The notes below the pieces were generated by a model that saw only the letters and a list, made by a program, of their open reading frames with translations, did not search any database and was not told the DNA's origin. Of a stretch of DNA of 64,000 nucleotides, positions 48,854-58,670 are shown one piece after another (position 1 is the stretch's first letter; each line of letters opens with the position of its first letter). This stretch comes from Desmospora activa DSM 45169 (GTDB taxonomy: Bacteria > Bacillota > Bacilli > Thermoactinomycetales > DSM-45169), in contig NZ_PZZP01000001.1 of the NCBI RefSeq assembly GCF_003046315.1, forward strand, positions 62,001-126,000. The letters run 5' to 3'. A program made the translations under genes and the position numbers.

Positions 48854-48876
48854 GCGGGCCTGTTCAGTGGCGAAGC
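48854..48876 (+). repeat. 23-bp direct repeat, copy 2
   Basis: GCGGGCCTGTTCAGTGGCG then AAGC, 50 bases before the permease start. About 193 bases without an ORF separate the copies. Confidence 0.7.
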
Positions 48877-48925
48877 TATGCTATGAGTTGCAGGATAACC
48901 GATCTTACTAGAAGGGGGAAAGGCT

Positions 48926-50890
48926 ATGACTGCGGAAACAAACCAAGAGAATGAAAAGCAGGAATCGATCGGCAATCTCCGCACGCTTCAGGGGACACAG
49001 CGCAAAATTGTGGCGGCGATCGGTGTGTTGTTATCCGCTTTTGCCATTTATATCAATAGTTTTATCAATGTGCAGGACATTTATCGCAATATTATTTTTC
49101 TAACCTTTTTGCTTGTGTTGGCGTTTTTACTCTATCCCACGACCAAAAAAGAAAATCGGGAACGCTTCACCCTGCTGGATATCGTCCTTGCCGTTGCGGG
49201 GATAGCGGGACCCGGATATATCTTCCTGTTTTATGAGACGATCCATGTGGACCGGATCTCGCAAGCGATTTTACCCGATTATATTTTTGCGGTTATTACC
49301 GTGCTGTTGCTGTTGGAAGCGGCTCGACGCACCATCGGGATATTTATTCCGCTGCTGGCGTTTGCCGCGATGCTTTATGCGGTTTTTGGTCCGTATATTC
49401 CGGGGATGTTCGGTCACGCCGGCTTTTCCATTGAGCGCTTGCTATATCGGGTGTATATGACGACAGAGGGGATCTTTGGCGTCACGCTCTCGATCGCATC
49501 TACTTATATTATGATCTTTATCTTGTTTGGTGCGTTTTTAAGTGTCAGCGGCGCATCGAAGCTGTTTAATGATTTGGCGATCGCAGTCGCCGGGCAGCGG
49601 CGGGGAGGTCCGGCGCAAGTGGCGGTCATCTCCAGTGCCCTTACCGGCTCACTCAATGGAAGTGCAGTAGCAAACGTCGCCACTACCGGTGCCTTCACCA
49701 TTCCGCTGATGAAACAGATCGGGTTAAAACCGAAATACGCGGCGGCGGTGGAAGCGACCGCTTCTACTGGTGGGATGATCACACCGCCGATTATGGGGGC
49801 CGCCGCTTTTATCATGGCCGGGTTTCTCGGTGTTCCATATTCTACGATTGTGCTTGCTGCCATTATTCCCGCCCTACTTTACTTTATCGCCTTGGCCTTT
49901 GCCATCGATTTACAGGCGAAAAAACAGGGGTTAAAAGGGATGAGCAAAGACTCCATCCCGCAGGTATGGGAAGTGTTGAAAGAACGAGGGGTGTTGTTGC
50001 TACCAATTATTATCGTCATCGTCTCTTTGATGATGGGTTATACCCCGTTATTTGCAGGGTTTGCGGGCATTATTGCGGTGATTGTGGCCAGCTGGCTCAC
50101 CCGGGACAAGGAAACGCGCGTCACCTTGCGCAAAGTGATTGAAGCTTTTAGCGAAGGAGCCAAAGGTTCGGTTCAAGTGGGGCTCGCCTGTGCTTCTATC
50201 GGGATTATTATCGCTGTGGTAACGATGTCCGGCTTGGGATCGGCGATCGCTTATAACGTTTTATCCGTAGCAAACGGGATGTTGTGGATTGCGTTGCTGC
50301 TGGTGATGCTCACCTGTATCGTCCTGAGTATGGGTTTGCCCTCCACCGCTCTCTATATCGTAGTGGCGGTGACCGCAGCGCCAGCCTTGGTGGAAATGGG
50401 AATCAACCCGATCGCTGCGCACTTCTTTGTCTTTTGGTTTGGGGCATTATCCAATATTACGCCCCCTGTCGCCCTCGCCTCTTATACCGCTTCCGGTATC
50501 GCCCGGGCGGATGCGATGGAGACTTCCTGGACATCAGTCAAATTGGCGCTGCCGGGGTTTATCATTCCGTTTATGATCGCCTATAATCCAACGTTGATCC
50601 TACAGACGGATTCGGGAGATCCGGCGGGAATTGGAGTGATTTTACTGACGCTTGCTACCTCTGTCTTGGGTGTGTTTGCATTAACCGTGGTGCTCACCAA
50701 CTACTACTCCACTTCCCTGAACATGGTGGAGCGCATCGGCTTTTTTGCCGTAGCAATGCTGTTGATCCATCCCAGTCTACTGACCGACTTGATCGGCTTT
50801 GCGGTGATTGCTGTCCTTTTAACTTGGCATATCCTTCGTTCTAAAAAAATGGAGAAATCGGAGCAGTCCACATTGACCGAAAGTGCGTAA
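48926..50890 (+). CDS. TRAP transporter fused permease (DctQM, TAXI type)
   Basis: A 654-residue polytopic protein combining the small (4TM) and large (12TM) TRAP permease parts. The large domain carries GSLNGSAVANVATTGAFTIP and TGGMITPPIMGAAAFIMAG, the DctM signatures, and FVFWFGALSNITPPVALASY near the end. It uses an ion gradient to import the ligand held by the TAXI protein. AAGGGGGAAAGGCT precedes the ATG. The substrate may be a 2-hydroxy acid given the downstream genes. Confidence 0.92.
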   Translation: MTAETNQENEKQESIGNLRTLQGTQRKIVAAIGVLLSAFAIYINSFINVQDIYRNIIFLTFLLVLAFLLYPTTKKENRERFTLLDIVLAVAGIAGPGYIFLFYETIHVDRISQAILPDYIFAVITVLLLLEAARRTIGIFIPLLAFAAMLYAVFGPYIPGMFGHAGFSIERLLYRVYMTTEGIFGVTLSIASTYIMIFILFGAFLSVSGASKLFNDLAIAVAGQRRGGPAQVAVISSALTGSLNGSAVANVATTGAFTIPLMKQIGLKPKYAAAVEATASTGGMITPPIMGAAAFIMAGFLGVPYSTIVLAAIIPALLYFIALAFAIDLQAKKQGLKGMSKDSIPQVWEVLKERGVLLLPIIIVIVSLMMGYTPLFAGFAGIIAVIVASWLTRDKETRVTLRKVIEAFSEGAKGSVQVGLACASIGIIIAVVTMSGLGSAIAYNVLSVANGMLWIALLLVMLTCIVLSMGLPSTALYIVVAVTAAPALVEMGINPIAAHFFVFWFGALSNITPPVALASYTASGIARADAMETSWTSVKLALPGFIIPFMIAYNPTLILQTDSGDPAGIGVILLTLATSVLGVFALTVVLTNYYSTSLNMVERIGFFAVAMLLIHPSLLTDLIGFAVIAVLLTWHILRSKKMEKSEQSTLTESA

Positions 50891-50989
50891 ACAGCCTAAA
50901 GAGAGAGGTAGTTGACAAAAGGGTGAGGCGGAGCGGACGTCCCTTCATCGTTGCAGGGGAAAGTGGCGTGAAACGGAAATCCGGCCGTC

Positions 50990-51005
50990 CCCCGTTCGGG
51001 GTTTT
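50990..51005 (+). terminator. short hairpin before the GntR gene
   Basis: CCCCG and CGGGG pair around TT, followed by TTTT. It is a weak terminator or attenuator. Confidence 0.45.
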
Positions 51006-51032
51006 GTCAGCAGCCTGAAGGGAGGGTGTGAC

Positions 51033-51743
51033 ATGGGATCGATCATTGAACGCAAAAAAGTGTCCGTCCAGGTGCTAGAACGGATAAAAGAGATGATCAA
51101 ATCGGGAGAACTGCCACCCAACAGCAAGCTTCCTTCGGAAATGGAACTGGCGGAACGATTTGGTGTTAGCCGCTCTCCTATTCGGGAGGCCCTCAGCGTC
51201 CTCGCCGCCAGCGGTATCATTGAATCAAAGCAGGGCGGCGGCAGCTGGGTAAAAGAAGTGCAACTGGTTAATATGCTGGAGCAGGTGACACTGGATCTCG
51301 TGGATGTGGAGCAGGTTTATGATCTGTTGGAAATGCGCAATATCATGGAAACTGAAGCGGCCGCCTTGGCGGCTCTTCGTCATGATCCAGACGAAATCGT
51401 AGCTTTGCGACAAGCCCTGGACGATTTTGCGCAAACGGTTAAAAATCGGGATTTGGTCGGGGATGAAGCCGATTATCGCTTTCATCGCATCATTATCCAA
51501 GCTTCTCGCAATCCGTTTTTAGAACAGACGATGGAAAACGTCTCCGATTTGCTAAAAAAAGCGCTCACCTTTTCTTTGCAGAAAAATATCGGCTTACAGC
51601 GGAAGCGGGAAGAAGTGTATCAGGAGCATCTGGCTATCTATCAAGCAATCAAAGTGAAAAATCCGGAAAAAGCAAGAAAAGCGATGAATATTCATTTGCA
51701 CAATGCGCGGCGAAAGTTGGGGGATCATCGGGTGACACCGTGA
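51033..51743 (+). CDS. GntR-family regulator, FadR subfamily
   Basis: A 236-residue regulator with an N-terminal winged helix (LPSEMELAERFGVSRSPIRE then ALSVLAASGIIESKQGGGS) and an all-helical FCD ligand domain. The metal-site residues of FCD domains appear as the Asp/His pattern around YRFHRIIIQASRNPFLEQ and a later HLHNA. It sits between the transporter and the oxidase genes and probably responds to the substrate. GGGAGGGTGTG precedes the ATG. Confidence 0.9.
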   Translation: MGSIIERKKVSVQVLERIKEMIKSGELPPNSKLPSEMELAERFGVSRSPIREALSVLAASGIIESKQGGGSWVKEVQLVNMLEQVTLDLVDVEQVYDLLEMRNIMETEAAALAALRHDPDEIVALRQALDDFAQTVKNRDLVGDEADYRFHRIIIQASRNPFLEQTMENVSDLLKKALTFSLQKNIGLQRKREEVYQEHLAIYQAIKVKNPEKARKAMNIHLHNARRKLGDHRVTP

Positions 51744-51798
51744 TCCTCTCATCTTCCAATCATCTCTGATGTAGTAACCTTAGAAAGGAGTTAATGGT

Positions 51799-53217
51799 AT
51801 GGACAAAGCTTTGGCTCAGTTTATCAATGAAATGAAACAAACGATCAGGGATCCCAAGCGAATGTTGCTCGATCAGGCGGATCGGGCCAGCTATGCCTAT
51901 GATGCCTCTTTTGGTTTTTATTTGCCTGATGTTGTCATACAGCCGACTGCCAGCGATGAAGTGGCGGAAATAATGAAACTGGCCAATCGGTATCAGGTTC
52001 CCGTCTATCCCCGGGGACAGGGCACCAGTTTGAGCGGTGGGCCGTTGCCGGTAAAAGGAGGAGTCGTTCTCGATTTTTCCCGATGGGATACTACGCTTGA
52101 GATCGATCCGGAGGATATGCTGGCCATCGTTTCGCCAGGGGTGCTGACGGCGGCGATCGATCAGGCGGCAAGGGAGTACGGTTTGATGTATCCCCCCGAT
52201 CCAAGCAGCGCCCATGTCTCCACCATCGGGGGCAATCTGGCTGAAAACGCCGGTGGACCGAAGGGACTCAAATACGGGGTGACCAAGGATTATGTGCTGG
52301 GATTGGAAGTGGTTACTCCCGAAGGAGCGATTATCCGCACGGGGGGGCGCACGGTTAAAAATGTAACCGGCTATGATTTGACCAAACTGATCGTCGGGTC
52401 AGAGGGGACGCTGGGCATTATAACGGAAGCGATCCTGAAGCTGGTGCCGCGACCGCCCGCCACACAGACGTTGATGGCGCTGTTTGCCGATATGGTCGAT
52501 TCGGGTCGGGCTATTTCCAAGGTGCTGACAGCAGGCATCGTTCCGGCAAAGATGGAGCTGATGGATCAGGCGTCGATTGCGGCAGTGGAAGCGTATGAGC
52601 CGCGTGGTCTTCCGCTGGATGTGGATGCATTGTTGCTGATTGAGCTGGATGGTCATCCCGCCGCCATTGCCGAAGAGATTGTCAAGGTGGAGCGTCTGTG
52701 TAAAGAAGTGGGGGCACGGGAGGTCAAAGTGGCTGCGAATGAGGTGGAGGCGGCGGAGTTGTGGCGAGCGCGCAAGCTGGTCTCTCCTGCTATCGTGCGG
52801 ATGAAGCCGACCAAAATCTCAGAAGATGCCACGGTGCCCCGTAGCCAAATCCCGGCCATGTTTCAGCGTCTAAAAGCGATTAAAGAGAAGTATCGCATTG
52901 ACCTGGTGGTATTTGGCCATGCCGGAGACGGAAATTTACATCCCAACATTATTGCCGATGTGCGTAATCAAGAGGAGATGGAACGGGTGGAGCAAGCGGT
53001 GGCCGAACTATTTGCAGCGGCGGTGGAGTTGGGTGGGACGCTATCCGGAGAACACGGCATCGGAACGATGAAGGCGCCCTTTATGGAGATGGAGTTGGGA
53101 GAAGCGGGGCTGGATATGATGAAGCGAATCAAAGCGAGTTGGGACCCCAATCATATCCTCAATCCCGGCAAAATTTTCCCCGAACCGGGGCAAAAGTTGG
53201 TGTTGCGCCATGACTGA
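51799..53217 (+). CDS. glcD: FAD-binding 2-hydroxy-acid oxidase subunit (GlcD-like)
   Basis: A 472-residue FAD-linked oxidase of the vanillyl-alcohol-oxidase fold. VYPRGQGTSLSGGPLPVKGG is the FAD pyrophosphate site; VSTIGGNLAENAGGPKGLKY follows, and the C-terminus has VVFGHAGDGNLHPNI and GEHGIGTMKAPFM. It oxidises a D-2-hydroxy acid (glycolate, lactate or 2-hydroxyglutarate) with GlcF as partner. AGAAAGGAG lies upstream. It overlaps glcF by eight bases. Confidence 0.9.
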   Translation: MDKALAQFINEMKQTIRDPKRMLLDQADRASYAYDASFGFYLPDVVIQPTASDEVAEIMKLANRYQVPVYPRGQGTSLSGGPLPVKGGVVLDFSRWDTTLEIDPEDMLAIVSPGVLTAAIDQAAREYGLMYPPDPSSAHVSTIGGNLAENAGGPKGLKYGVTKDYVLGLEVVTPEGAIIRTGGRTVKNVTGYDLTKLIVGSEGTLGIITEAILKLVPRPPATQTLMALFADMVDSGRAISKVLTAGIVPAKMELMDQASIAAVEAYEPRGLPLDVDALLLIELDGHPAAIAEEIVKVERLCKEVGAREVKVAANEVEAAELWRARKLVSPAIVRMKPTKISEDATVPRSQIPAMFQRLKAIKEKYRIDLVVFGHAGDGNLHPNIIADVRNQEEMERVEQAVAELFAAAVELGGTLSGEHGIGTMKAPFMEMELGEAGLDMMKRIKASWDPNHILNPGKIFPEPGQKLVLRHD

Positions 53218-54493
53218 TCCGCGTTTTGCCTATCAGGAGACCTTTGCTTGTGTGCAGTGCGGATACTGTTTGCCCGCTTGCCCTACCTATCAAAGTATGG
53301 GAAAAGAGACTCACTCCCCCCGTGGTCGCATTAACTTGGTAAAGATGGCGGCGGAAGGGAAGCTATCGCTGTCGGAATTGGCGGAGCCAATCGATCTCTG
53401 TTTAGGCTGTCGCGCCTGTGAAACCGCCTGTCCCACCAATGTCCAGTATGGAAAAATACTAGATTCAGCCAAAACCGCACTGACAGAAGAGAGAAAGTCA
53501 TCCACCTCATGGCTGAAAAAGAAGGGACAACAGCTGGCTTTTGAAAAAGTGTTGCCGAATCCGCAGCTTTTGCAAACCCTTGGTACCGGGCTTTATCTTT
53601 ATCAACAGAGCGGTGCAGCAAAACTGTCGAAAAAGACAAAGCTGACGGATTCACTGCTGCCGGAAGCTCTGGCTTCCTTTGAAGCGGTGACCCCGGCAGC
53701 CGTCTCACCTTGGCAGCGAAAACAACGCCCCCATCATCTTCAGGCAAAGGGGGAGCCGCGTTATCGTGTCGGCTATTTTACCGGCTGTCTGATGGATACC
53801 CTATTTGCCACCATCAACGATCAGGCAATTCAACTGTTGCAGCTGGCAGGCTGTGAAGTAACCGTGATCGAGGAACAAACCTGTTGCGGTGCCCTCCAGC
53901 ATCACAGCGGGGAGCGGGAGCTCGCCAAAAACCTGGCCAAAGCCAACATCGCTGCCTTTGAACAGCATTCCTTTGATTGGGTTGTCAACAGTATCGGCGG
54001 TTGCGGGGCGATGCTGATCGAATACGGGGAACTGTTGCATGAGGAGGAAGAGTGGCGCGAACGGGCCGAGCGCTTTGCCGCTAAAAATGTGGATATCAGC
54101 GTCATTCTGGCGAAGGTGTTGCTTCCCTTTACAACCGAGATCAATAAAGTGGCTACTTATCAGCCCTCTTGTCATATGACCCATGTGCAAAAACGGACGA
54201 CAGAACCGTTGCAATTACTGCAATTGATCCCCGGTATCACCTATGTTCCTTTAAACCAGAAAGAGATGTGCTGCGGTTCCGCCGGTATCTATAATCTGGT
54301 GCATTATGGGGAAGCGATGGAGATTCTTGATCACAAAATGAAAGAGGTCCACCGTGTCAAACCGGAAATGATCGTTACCACCAATCCCGGTTGCCATCTA
54401 CAAATGAAAATGGGTGTTAAACGGGAAGGGCTGGAGGAACAGATCGAGGTGGTCCATTTGGTTGAACTGTTGGCTGAAGCTTGTGGACTGTAG
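53210..54493 (+). CDS. glcF: iron-sulfur subunit of a glycolate oxidase-type complex (GlcF-like)
   Basis: A 427-residue Fe-S protein. Two 4Fe-4S motifs lie at the N-terminus (CVQCGYCLPACPT and CLGCRACETACPT). Two cysteine-rich CCG domains follow (EEQTCCGALQHHSG and KEMCCGSAGIYN). It accepts electrons from the flavin subunit and passes them to the respiratory chain. The start lies inside the 3' end of glcD. No GlcE-like middle subunit is present, so GlcD and GlcF probably work as a two-part enzyme. Confidence 0.9.
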   Translation: MTDPRFAYQETFACVQCGYCLPACPTYQSMGKETHSPRGRINLVKMAAEGKLSLSELAEPIDLCLGCRACETACPTNVQYGKILDSAKTALTEERKSSTSWLKKKGQQLAFEKVLPNPQLLQTLGTGLYLYQQSGAAKLSKKTKLTDSLLPEALASFEAVTPAAVSPWQRKQRPHHLQAKGEPRYRVGYFTGCLMDTLFATINDQAIQLLQLAGCEVTVIEEQTCCGALQHHSGERELAKNLAKANIAAFEQHSFDWVVNSIGGCGAMLIEYGELLHEEEEWRERAERFAAKNVDISVILAKVLLPFTTEINKVATYQPSCHMTHVQKRTTEPLQLLQLIPGITYVPLNQKEMCCGSAGIYNLVHYGEAMEILDHKMKEVHRVKPEMIVTTNPGCHLQMKMGVKREGLEEQIEVVHLVELLAEACGL

Positions 54494-54573
54494 GAATGCG
54501 ATTGATGGGCCAGCACAGAGTCTCAAAAATCCCTTCCCCACGAAGTAGTGTTATTTCAACAGGAGGTAAAATC

Positions 54574-55776
54574 ATGATTGATTTCACCATCATCGGTGGA
54601 GGCATTGTCGGTCTCTCCGTCGGTTATGCCCTACAGGCGAAATTTCCACAGGCAAAGCTGATGATTTTAGAAAAAGAAGCGGCCCTTGCGATGCATCAGA
54701 CCGGGCGCAACAGCGGGGTGATTCATTCCGGGATCTATTATAAGCCCGGTAGCTATAAAGCCCGTTTTGCTAAGGCAGGCAGCCGTTCGATGCGGGCTTT
54801 TTGTCAGGAGCACGGCGTTGAGGTAGATATTTGCGGCAAAGTGATTGTAGCGACAATGCCGGAGCAACTGCCGTTGTTGGATAACTTGCTGGAAAGAGGC
54901 AGACAAAACGGTCTCGATCTAAAAAAACTAACCCCGGAAGAACTGAAGGAACGAGAACCTCATGTGCAGGGGCTTGCAGCCATTGACGTTCCAATGGCGG
55001 GGATTGTCGACTATAAACAGGTGGCAGCGAAGCTGGCGGAAAAGATCGAAGAACGTGGCGGAGAGATTCGACTCCATACAATGGTGCAGGCGATTGCGGA
55101 AACCGTGGATGGTGTTACCATCGAGACCAACAGAGGAACCATTCACAGCCGGTTTATGATCAATTGTGCTGGGCTTCACAGCGATCGCATCGCCAAAATG
55201 GCGGGCTACCCGCTAAAGATGAAGATTGTTCCGTTTCGGGGAGAGTATTATAAGCTCAAACCGGAGAAGCGCGATCTCGTCAAGCATTTAATCTATCCGG
55301 TGCCCAACCCAAAATTCCCGTTTCTCGGTGTTCACTTTACCCGTATGATCGACGGCGAGGTGGATGCCGGTCCCAATGCAGTGCTCAGCCTGAAGCGAGA
55401 AGGCTATAAAAAGACGGATATCGATTGGAGAGATATGGCGGAGGTTTTTGCTTATAAAGGATTTTGGAAGATTGCTCGAAACTATATGCGTGTAGGCATG
55501 GAGGAGATGATCCGATCGGTCAGCAAGAAAAAATTTGTTGCCAGCCTACAGGAGCTGATCCCAGAGGTCAAGGAGGATGATCTCGTCCCCGGTCCAAGTG
55601 GTGTTCGTGCACAAGCGTTAACTGTCGACGGTACGCTTGTGGATGACTTTCACCTCGTATTCGGCAAAAATAGCCTCCATGTCTGCAACGCTCCCTCCCC
55701 TGCCGCCACCGCATCCCTGGAAATCGGTAAGGAAGTTGCCGCAAAAGTGGCGGAGCGGCTGTTGATGAGTGCATAG
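54574..55776 (+). CDS. lhgO: L-2-hydroxyglutarate oxidase (LhgO)
   Basis: A 400-residue FAD-dependent oxidoreductase of the LhgO/YgaF family. IIGGGIVGLSVGYALQ is the dinucleotide-binding motif; MHQTGRNSGVIHSGIYYKPG and FRGEYYKLKPEKRDLVKHLI are family-specific, and GPSGVRAQA lies near the end. It oxidises L-2-hydroxyglutarate to 2-oxoglutarate. AGGAGGTAAAATC supports ATG 54574; the frame opens earlier without a site. It follows glcF by 80 bases. Confidence 0.9.
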   Translation: MIDFTIIGGGIVGLSVGYALQAKFPQAKLMILEKEAALAMHQTGRNSGVIHSGIYYKPGSYKARFAKAGSRSMRAFCQEHGVEVDICGKVIVATMPEQLPLLDNLLERGRQNGLDLKKLTPEELKEREPHVQGLAAIDVPMAGIVDYKQVAAKLAEKIEERGGEIRLHTMVQAIAETVDGVTIETNRGTIHSRFMINCAGLHSDRIAKMAGYPLKMKIVPFRGEYYKLKPEKRDLVKHLIYPVPNPKFPFLGVHFTRMIDGEVDAGPNAVLSLKREGYKKTDIDWRDMAEVFAYKGFWKIARNYMRVGMEEMIRSVSKKKFVASLQELIPEVKEDDLVPGPSGVRAQALTVDGTLVDDFHLVFGKNSLHVCNAPSPAATASLEIGKEVAAKVAERLLMSA

Positions 55777-55826
55777 TGAGAAAGTAGTGATTCAAACAAA
55801 AAAGACCGGGAATACCCGGCCTCCAA

Positions 55827-55857
55827 GCGCACAAACCGTACGGTTGTGCGTTTTTTT
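55827..55857 (+). terminator. terminator after lhgO
   Basis: CGCACA and TGTGCG with inner ACCG/CGGT form a stem followed by seven T. A CCGGG/CCCGG hairpin lies just upstream at 55805-55819. Confidence 0.85.
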
Positions 55858-57022
55858 ATAAAGACGCCCGTAGAATCGCTGTAACATCCTCGCGGGTGAG
55901 GGTTTGATAGCGCCCAAAGGATTCGGCGCCCAGCATGGTTTGATCCACCATCCGCTCCAATTGCGAATCGTCGATATCATAATCGGCGAGACGATTGGGA
56001 GCGCCGAGAGAATCCCAGAAAGCGCGCAGGCGCTCCACCCCTTCTGCGGCGACGGCATGATCGGTTTTACCACTGGGATCGACACCAAAGACGTTGACGG
56101 CTAACTGTTTCGCTTTGCTGGGGTCGTGTAGGGCGGTATGGCGGATCCATTGTGGGAACAGAATCGCCAAGCCCCCGCCGTGGGGAATATCGTATACCGC
56201 TGATACCGCGTGTTCGATGCGGTGGGTGCTCCAGTCCCCGCGTGTTCCCATGGAGAGAGTGCCGTTTAAAGCCATGGTGCCGGCATATAGGATAGTTTCC
56301 CGCAGTTCCAAGTTTTCCAGATCATCCACCAGTTTGGGTGTCGTTTCAATCACTGTCGTCAGGATCGATTCGGTAAAACGTTCCACCAACGGTGTATTAG
56401 GTGAACGATGAAAATATTGTTCCAGGGCGTGCGACATGATATCGACGGCACCGTACACAGTCTGATCACGTGGCACGGTAAGGGTGTGGGCAGGGTCTAA
56501 GATGGAGAAACGCGGATAAGTGAAGGGCGAACCCCAGCCCAGCTTCTCCTGTGCTTCCCAGTTGGTGATGACGGAACCGGGGTTCATCTCAGAACCGGTG
56601 GCGGCCAGTGTCAGCACCGTGCCAAAGGGTAGAGCACCAGAGGCGACATCCCGTTTGGCGATAATCTCCCAAACGTCGCCGTCATAGAACGCACCGACGG
56701 CAATCGCTTTGGTGCAGTCGATCACGCTGCCACCGCCGACGGCCAGCAGAAAATCGATTTGATGATCCCGGCACAGTTGTACACCGCGGTGGACGGTGCT
56801 GAGGCGGGGGTTGGGTTCTACCCCGGCCAGTTCATACACTTCTTTGCCTGTTTGCTGAAGCAGGCTGACCACTTGATCGTACAGTCCGTTTCGCTTGATA
56901 CTGCCGCCTCCATAAATCAGGAGTACCCGCCGGGCGTCGGCGGGGATTTCTTCTTTTAACGATTCCAGCTGCCCCTGGCCAAAGATTAGGCGAGTAGGGT
57001 TATGATATGTAAAATTGTCCAT
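55856..57022 (-). CDS. iron-containing alcohol dehydrogenase (YqhD/BdhA type)
   Basis: A 388-residue group III alcohol dehydrogenase. [16 protein letters not shown] and [15 protein letters not shown] give the NADPH site (the GGGS motif). The metal ligands lie in [14 protein letters not shown] and [20 protein letters not shown]. Length matches E. coli YqhD (387). It reduces aldehydes to alcohols. GAGGTGATC before ATG 57022 is preferred over the in-frame ATG at 57043. It is a single gene convergent with lhgO. Confidence 0.9.
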   Translation of the reverse strand: MDNFTYHNPTRLIFGQGQLESLKEEIPADARRVLLIYGGGSIKRNGLYDQVVSLLQQTGKEVYELAGVEPNPRLSTVHRGVQLCRDHQIDFLLAVGGGSVIDCTKAIAVGAFYDGDVWEIIAKRDVASGALPFGTVLTLAATGSEMNPGSVITNWEAQEKLGWGSPFTYPRFSILDPAHTLTVPRDQTVYGAVDIMSHALEQYFHRSPNTPLVERFTESILTTVIETTPKLVDDLENLELRETILYAGTMALNGTLSMGTRGDWSTHRIEHAVSAVYDIPHGGGLAILFPQWIRHTALHDPSKAKQLAVNVFGVDPSGKTDHAVAAEGVERLRAFWDSLGAPNRLADYDIDDSQLERMVDQTMLGAESFGRYQTLTREDVTAILRASL

Positions 57023-57104
57023 TGATCGATCACCTCGATACATTGATACCCGTCAGTAACAGCGGTCAATCCAGGCTATAGAAAAAACAGCGACAGGGGA
57101 TTAC

Positions 57105-57737
57105 TTAGGAGAGATGAGAGCTTCGAGAAACGATGGTTTGAATCTGGTTGACCAAGAGGTTGATCGCCACCTGATTATAACCCCCTTCGGGTATGATCAG
57201 ATCGGCGTATCGTTTGCTCGGTTCGATAAACTGTTGGTGCATGGGGCGTACGACCGTTAAATATTGCTGAATGACAGAGTCAAGGCTGCGCTCACGCGTT
57301 TTGATATCCCGTTCCAACCGCCGCAAAATGCGAACATCGGCGTCCGTGTCGACAAATACTTTAATATCCATCAACTCCCGCAGCCGCTCATCCTCCAAAA
57401 TCAAAATCCCTTCCAGAATGATCACATCTTTGGGCTCGACGAGGATACTTTTGGGAGACCTTGTATACAGCGTATAATCGTATACCGGTTTTTGGATGGG
57501 CTGTCGTTGCAACAGTTGGCGTAGATGTTGTGCCAACAACGCATGATCAAACGCGAGAGGATGATCATAATTGGTATCGATCCGCTCCTCCATCGTGAGG
57601 TGACTTTGGTCGTTGTAGTAGGCATCCTGTTCAATCAAGGCGACAGAGTCGGCAAATCGCTCACAGATATTGCGGGCAACCGTTGTTTTGCCGGAACCGC
57701 TGCCACCGGCAACTCCGATGATAATGGGACGATTCAT
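57105..57737 (-). CDS. udk: uridine kinase
   Basis: A 210-residue uridine/cytidine kinase. Walker A is [33 protein letters not shown] and [17 protein letters not shown] carry the substrate site, and [19 protein letters not shown] holds the lid arginines. It phosphorylates uridine and cytidine in salvage. GGAAGGA lies eight bases before ATG 57737; GTG 57740 is also in frame. Confidence 0.94.
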   Translation of the reverse strand: MNRPIIIGVAGGSGSGKTTVARNICERFADSVALIEQDAYYNDQSHLTMEERIDTNYDHPLAFDHALLAQHLRQLLQRQPIQKPVYDYTLYTRSPKSILVEPKDVIILEGILILEDERLRELMDIKVFVDTDADVRILRRLERDIKTRERSLDSVIQQYLTVVRPMHQQFIEPSKRYADLIIPEGGYNQVAINLLVNQIQTIVSRSSHLS

Positions 57738-57841
57738 CACGATAATCCTTCCTGCAGGTAATCACTTTGCTGATCATAGCAATTTCGGTTGTTTTTTTCA
57801 AGTTAGCGATTGTATAAAAAAGGAAATCATGTTCCGCTTTA

Positions 57842-57866
57842 ATGATCGTAATTGATCATATATAAT
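57842..57866 (+). promoter_or_regulatory. fru operon promoter with inverted-repeat operator
   Basis: TATAAT at 57861-57866 is directly preceded by the inverted repeat ATGATC-GTAATT-GATCAT (57842-57859). A related TTGATGATCAATCAA lies at 59652-59666 before fruA. Both could bind the DeoR-type regulator. Confidence 0.55.
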
Positions 57867-57905
57867 CATAAATGAAAGAGAAACGAAAAGTGAGTGATTG
57901 TAGCG

Positions 57906-58670
57906 ATGTTCGCAGAAGAGCGAAAGCAACAGATTCTTCATTATCTTGCACAACAGGATCGTGCTTCGGTGGGTGAGTTGAGTGAGGCCTTCGATGTATC
58001 TGAGGTAACGATACGGCGGGATCTAAAGGAGTTAGAACAGGAGGGATTGTTACGGCGAACACATGGAGGGGCATTATCCAATCGCACGGAGACGGCATTT
58101 GAACCCAGTATGATAGAAAAGGAATCCGCTTATGCCGAGGAAAAAGAACGAATCGCTCAGCAGGCATACGCATTGATTCAACCGGGAGAGACATTGTTGT
58201 TGGATTCCGGAACCACCGTCCATGCACTGGCTCGCTTGTTGCTTTCCAGCGAAGGGGTAAAAGTGGTGACCAATTCTAACCCTGTTTTGCAAACGCTTTC
58301 CCAGGTGGAGAGCATCGAACTGATCAGTACAGGAGGAATGGTACGGTCCAGCATGCAGTCGATGGTGGGTCCTTTTGCGGAACAAGTGTTGCAATCGCTT
58401 CATGTGGATCGCCTTTTTCTAGGGATGAACGGTATTCATCTAGAGCGGGGGCTTACCACTCCCCATCTGCTGGAAGCCCGAATCAAACAACAAATGATTC
58501 AAGCAGCGCGGGAGGTTGTACTCCTCTGCGACTCCAGCAAGTTGGGACAGACGGCCTTTACACATGTAGCTCCATTACAGGCAGTCCACCGCCTGATTAC
58601 AGACAAAGGGGCATCACCGGACATCGTCCGTGAAATGGAAGAACAAGGGGTGGAGGTGATTTTAACATGA
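57906..58670 (+). CDS. fruR: DeoR-family regulator of the fructose operon
   Basis: A 254-residue DeoR repressor. The N-terminal HTH is ERKQQILHYLAQQDRASVGE with VSEVTIRRDLKELEQEGLLR; the sugar-phosphate sensor domain has LLLDSGTTVHALARLL and the FLGMNGIHLERGLTTPH segment. It should respond to fructose 1-phosphate. GTG 57894 is in frame, but ATG 57906 fits family starts. It overlaps fruK by four bases. Confidence 0.9.
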   Translation: MFAEERKQQILHYLAQQDRASVGELSEAFDVSEVTIRRDLKELEQEGLLRRTHGGALSNRTETAFEPSMIEKESAYAEEKERIAQQAYALIQPGETLLLDSGTTVHALARLLLSSEGVKVVTNSNPVLQTLSQVESIELISTGGMVRSSMQSMVGPFAEQVLQSLHVDRLFLGMNGIHLERGLTTPHLLEARIKQQMIQAAREVVLLCDSSKLGQTAFTHVAPLQAVHRLITDKGASPDIVREMEEQGVEVILT

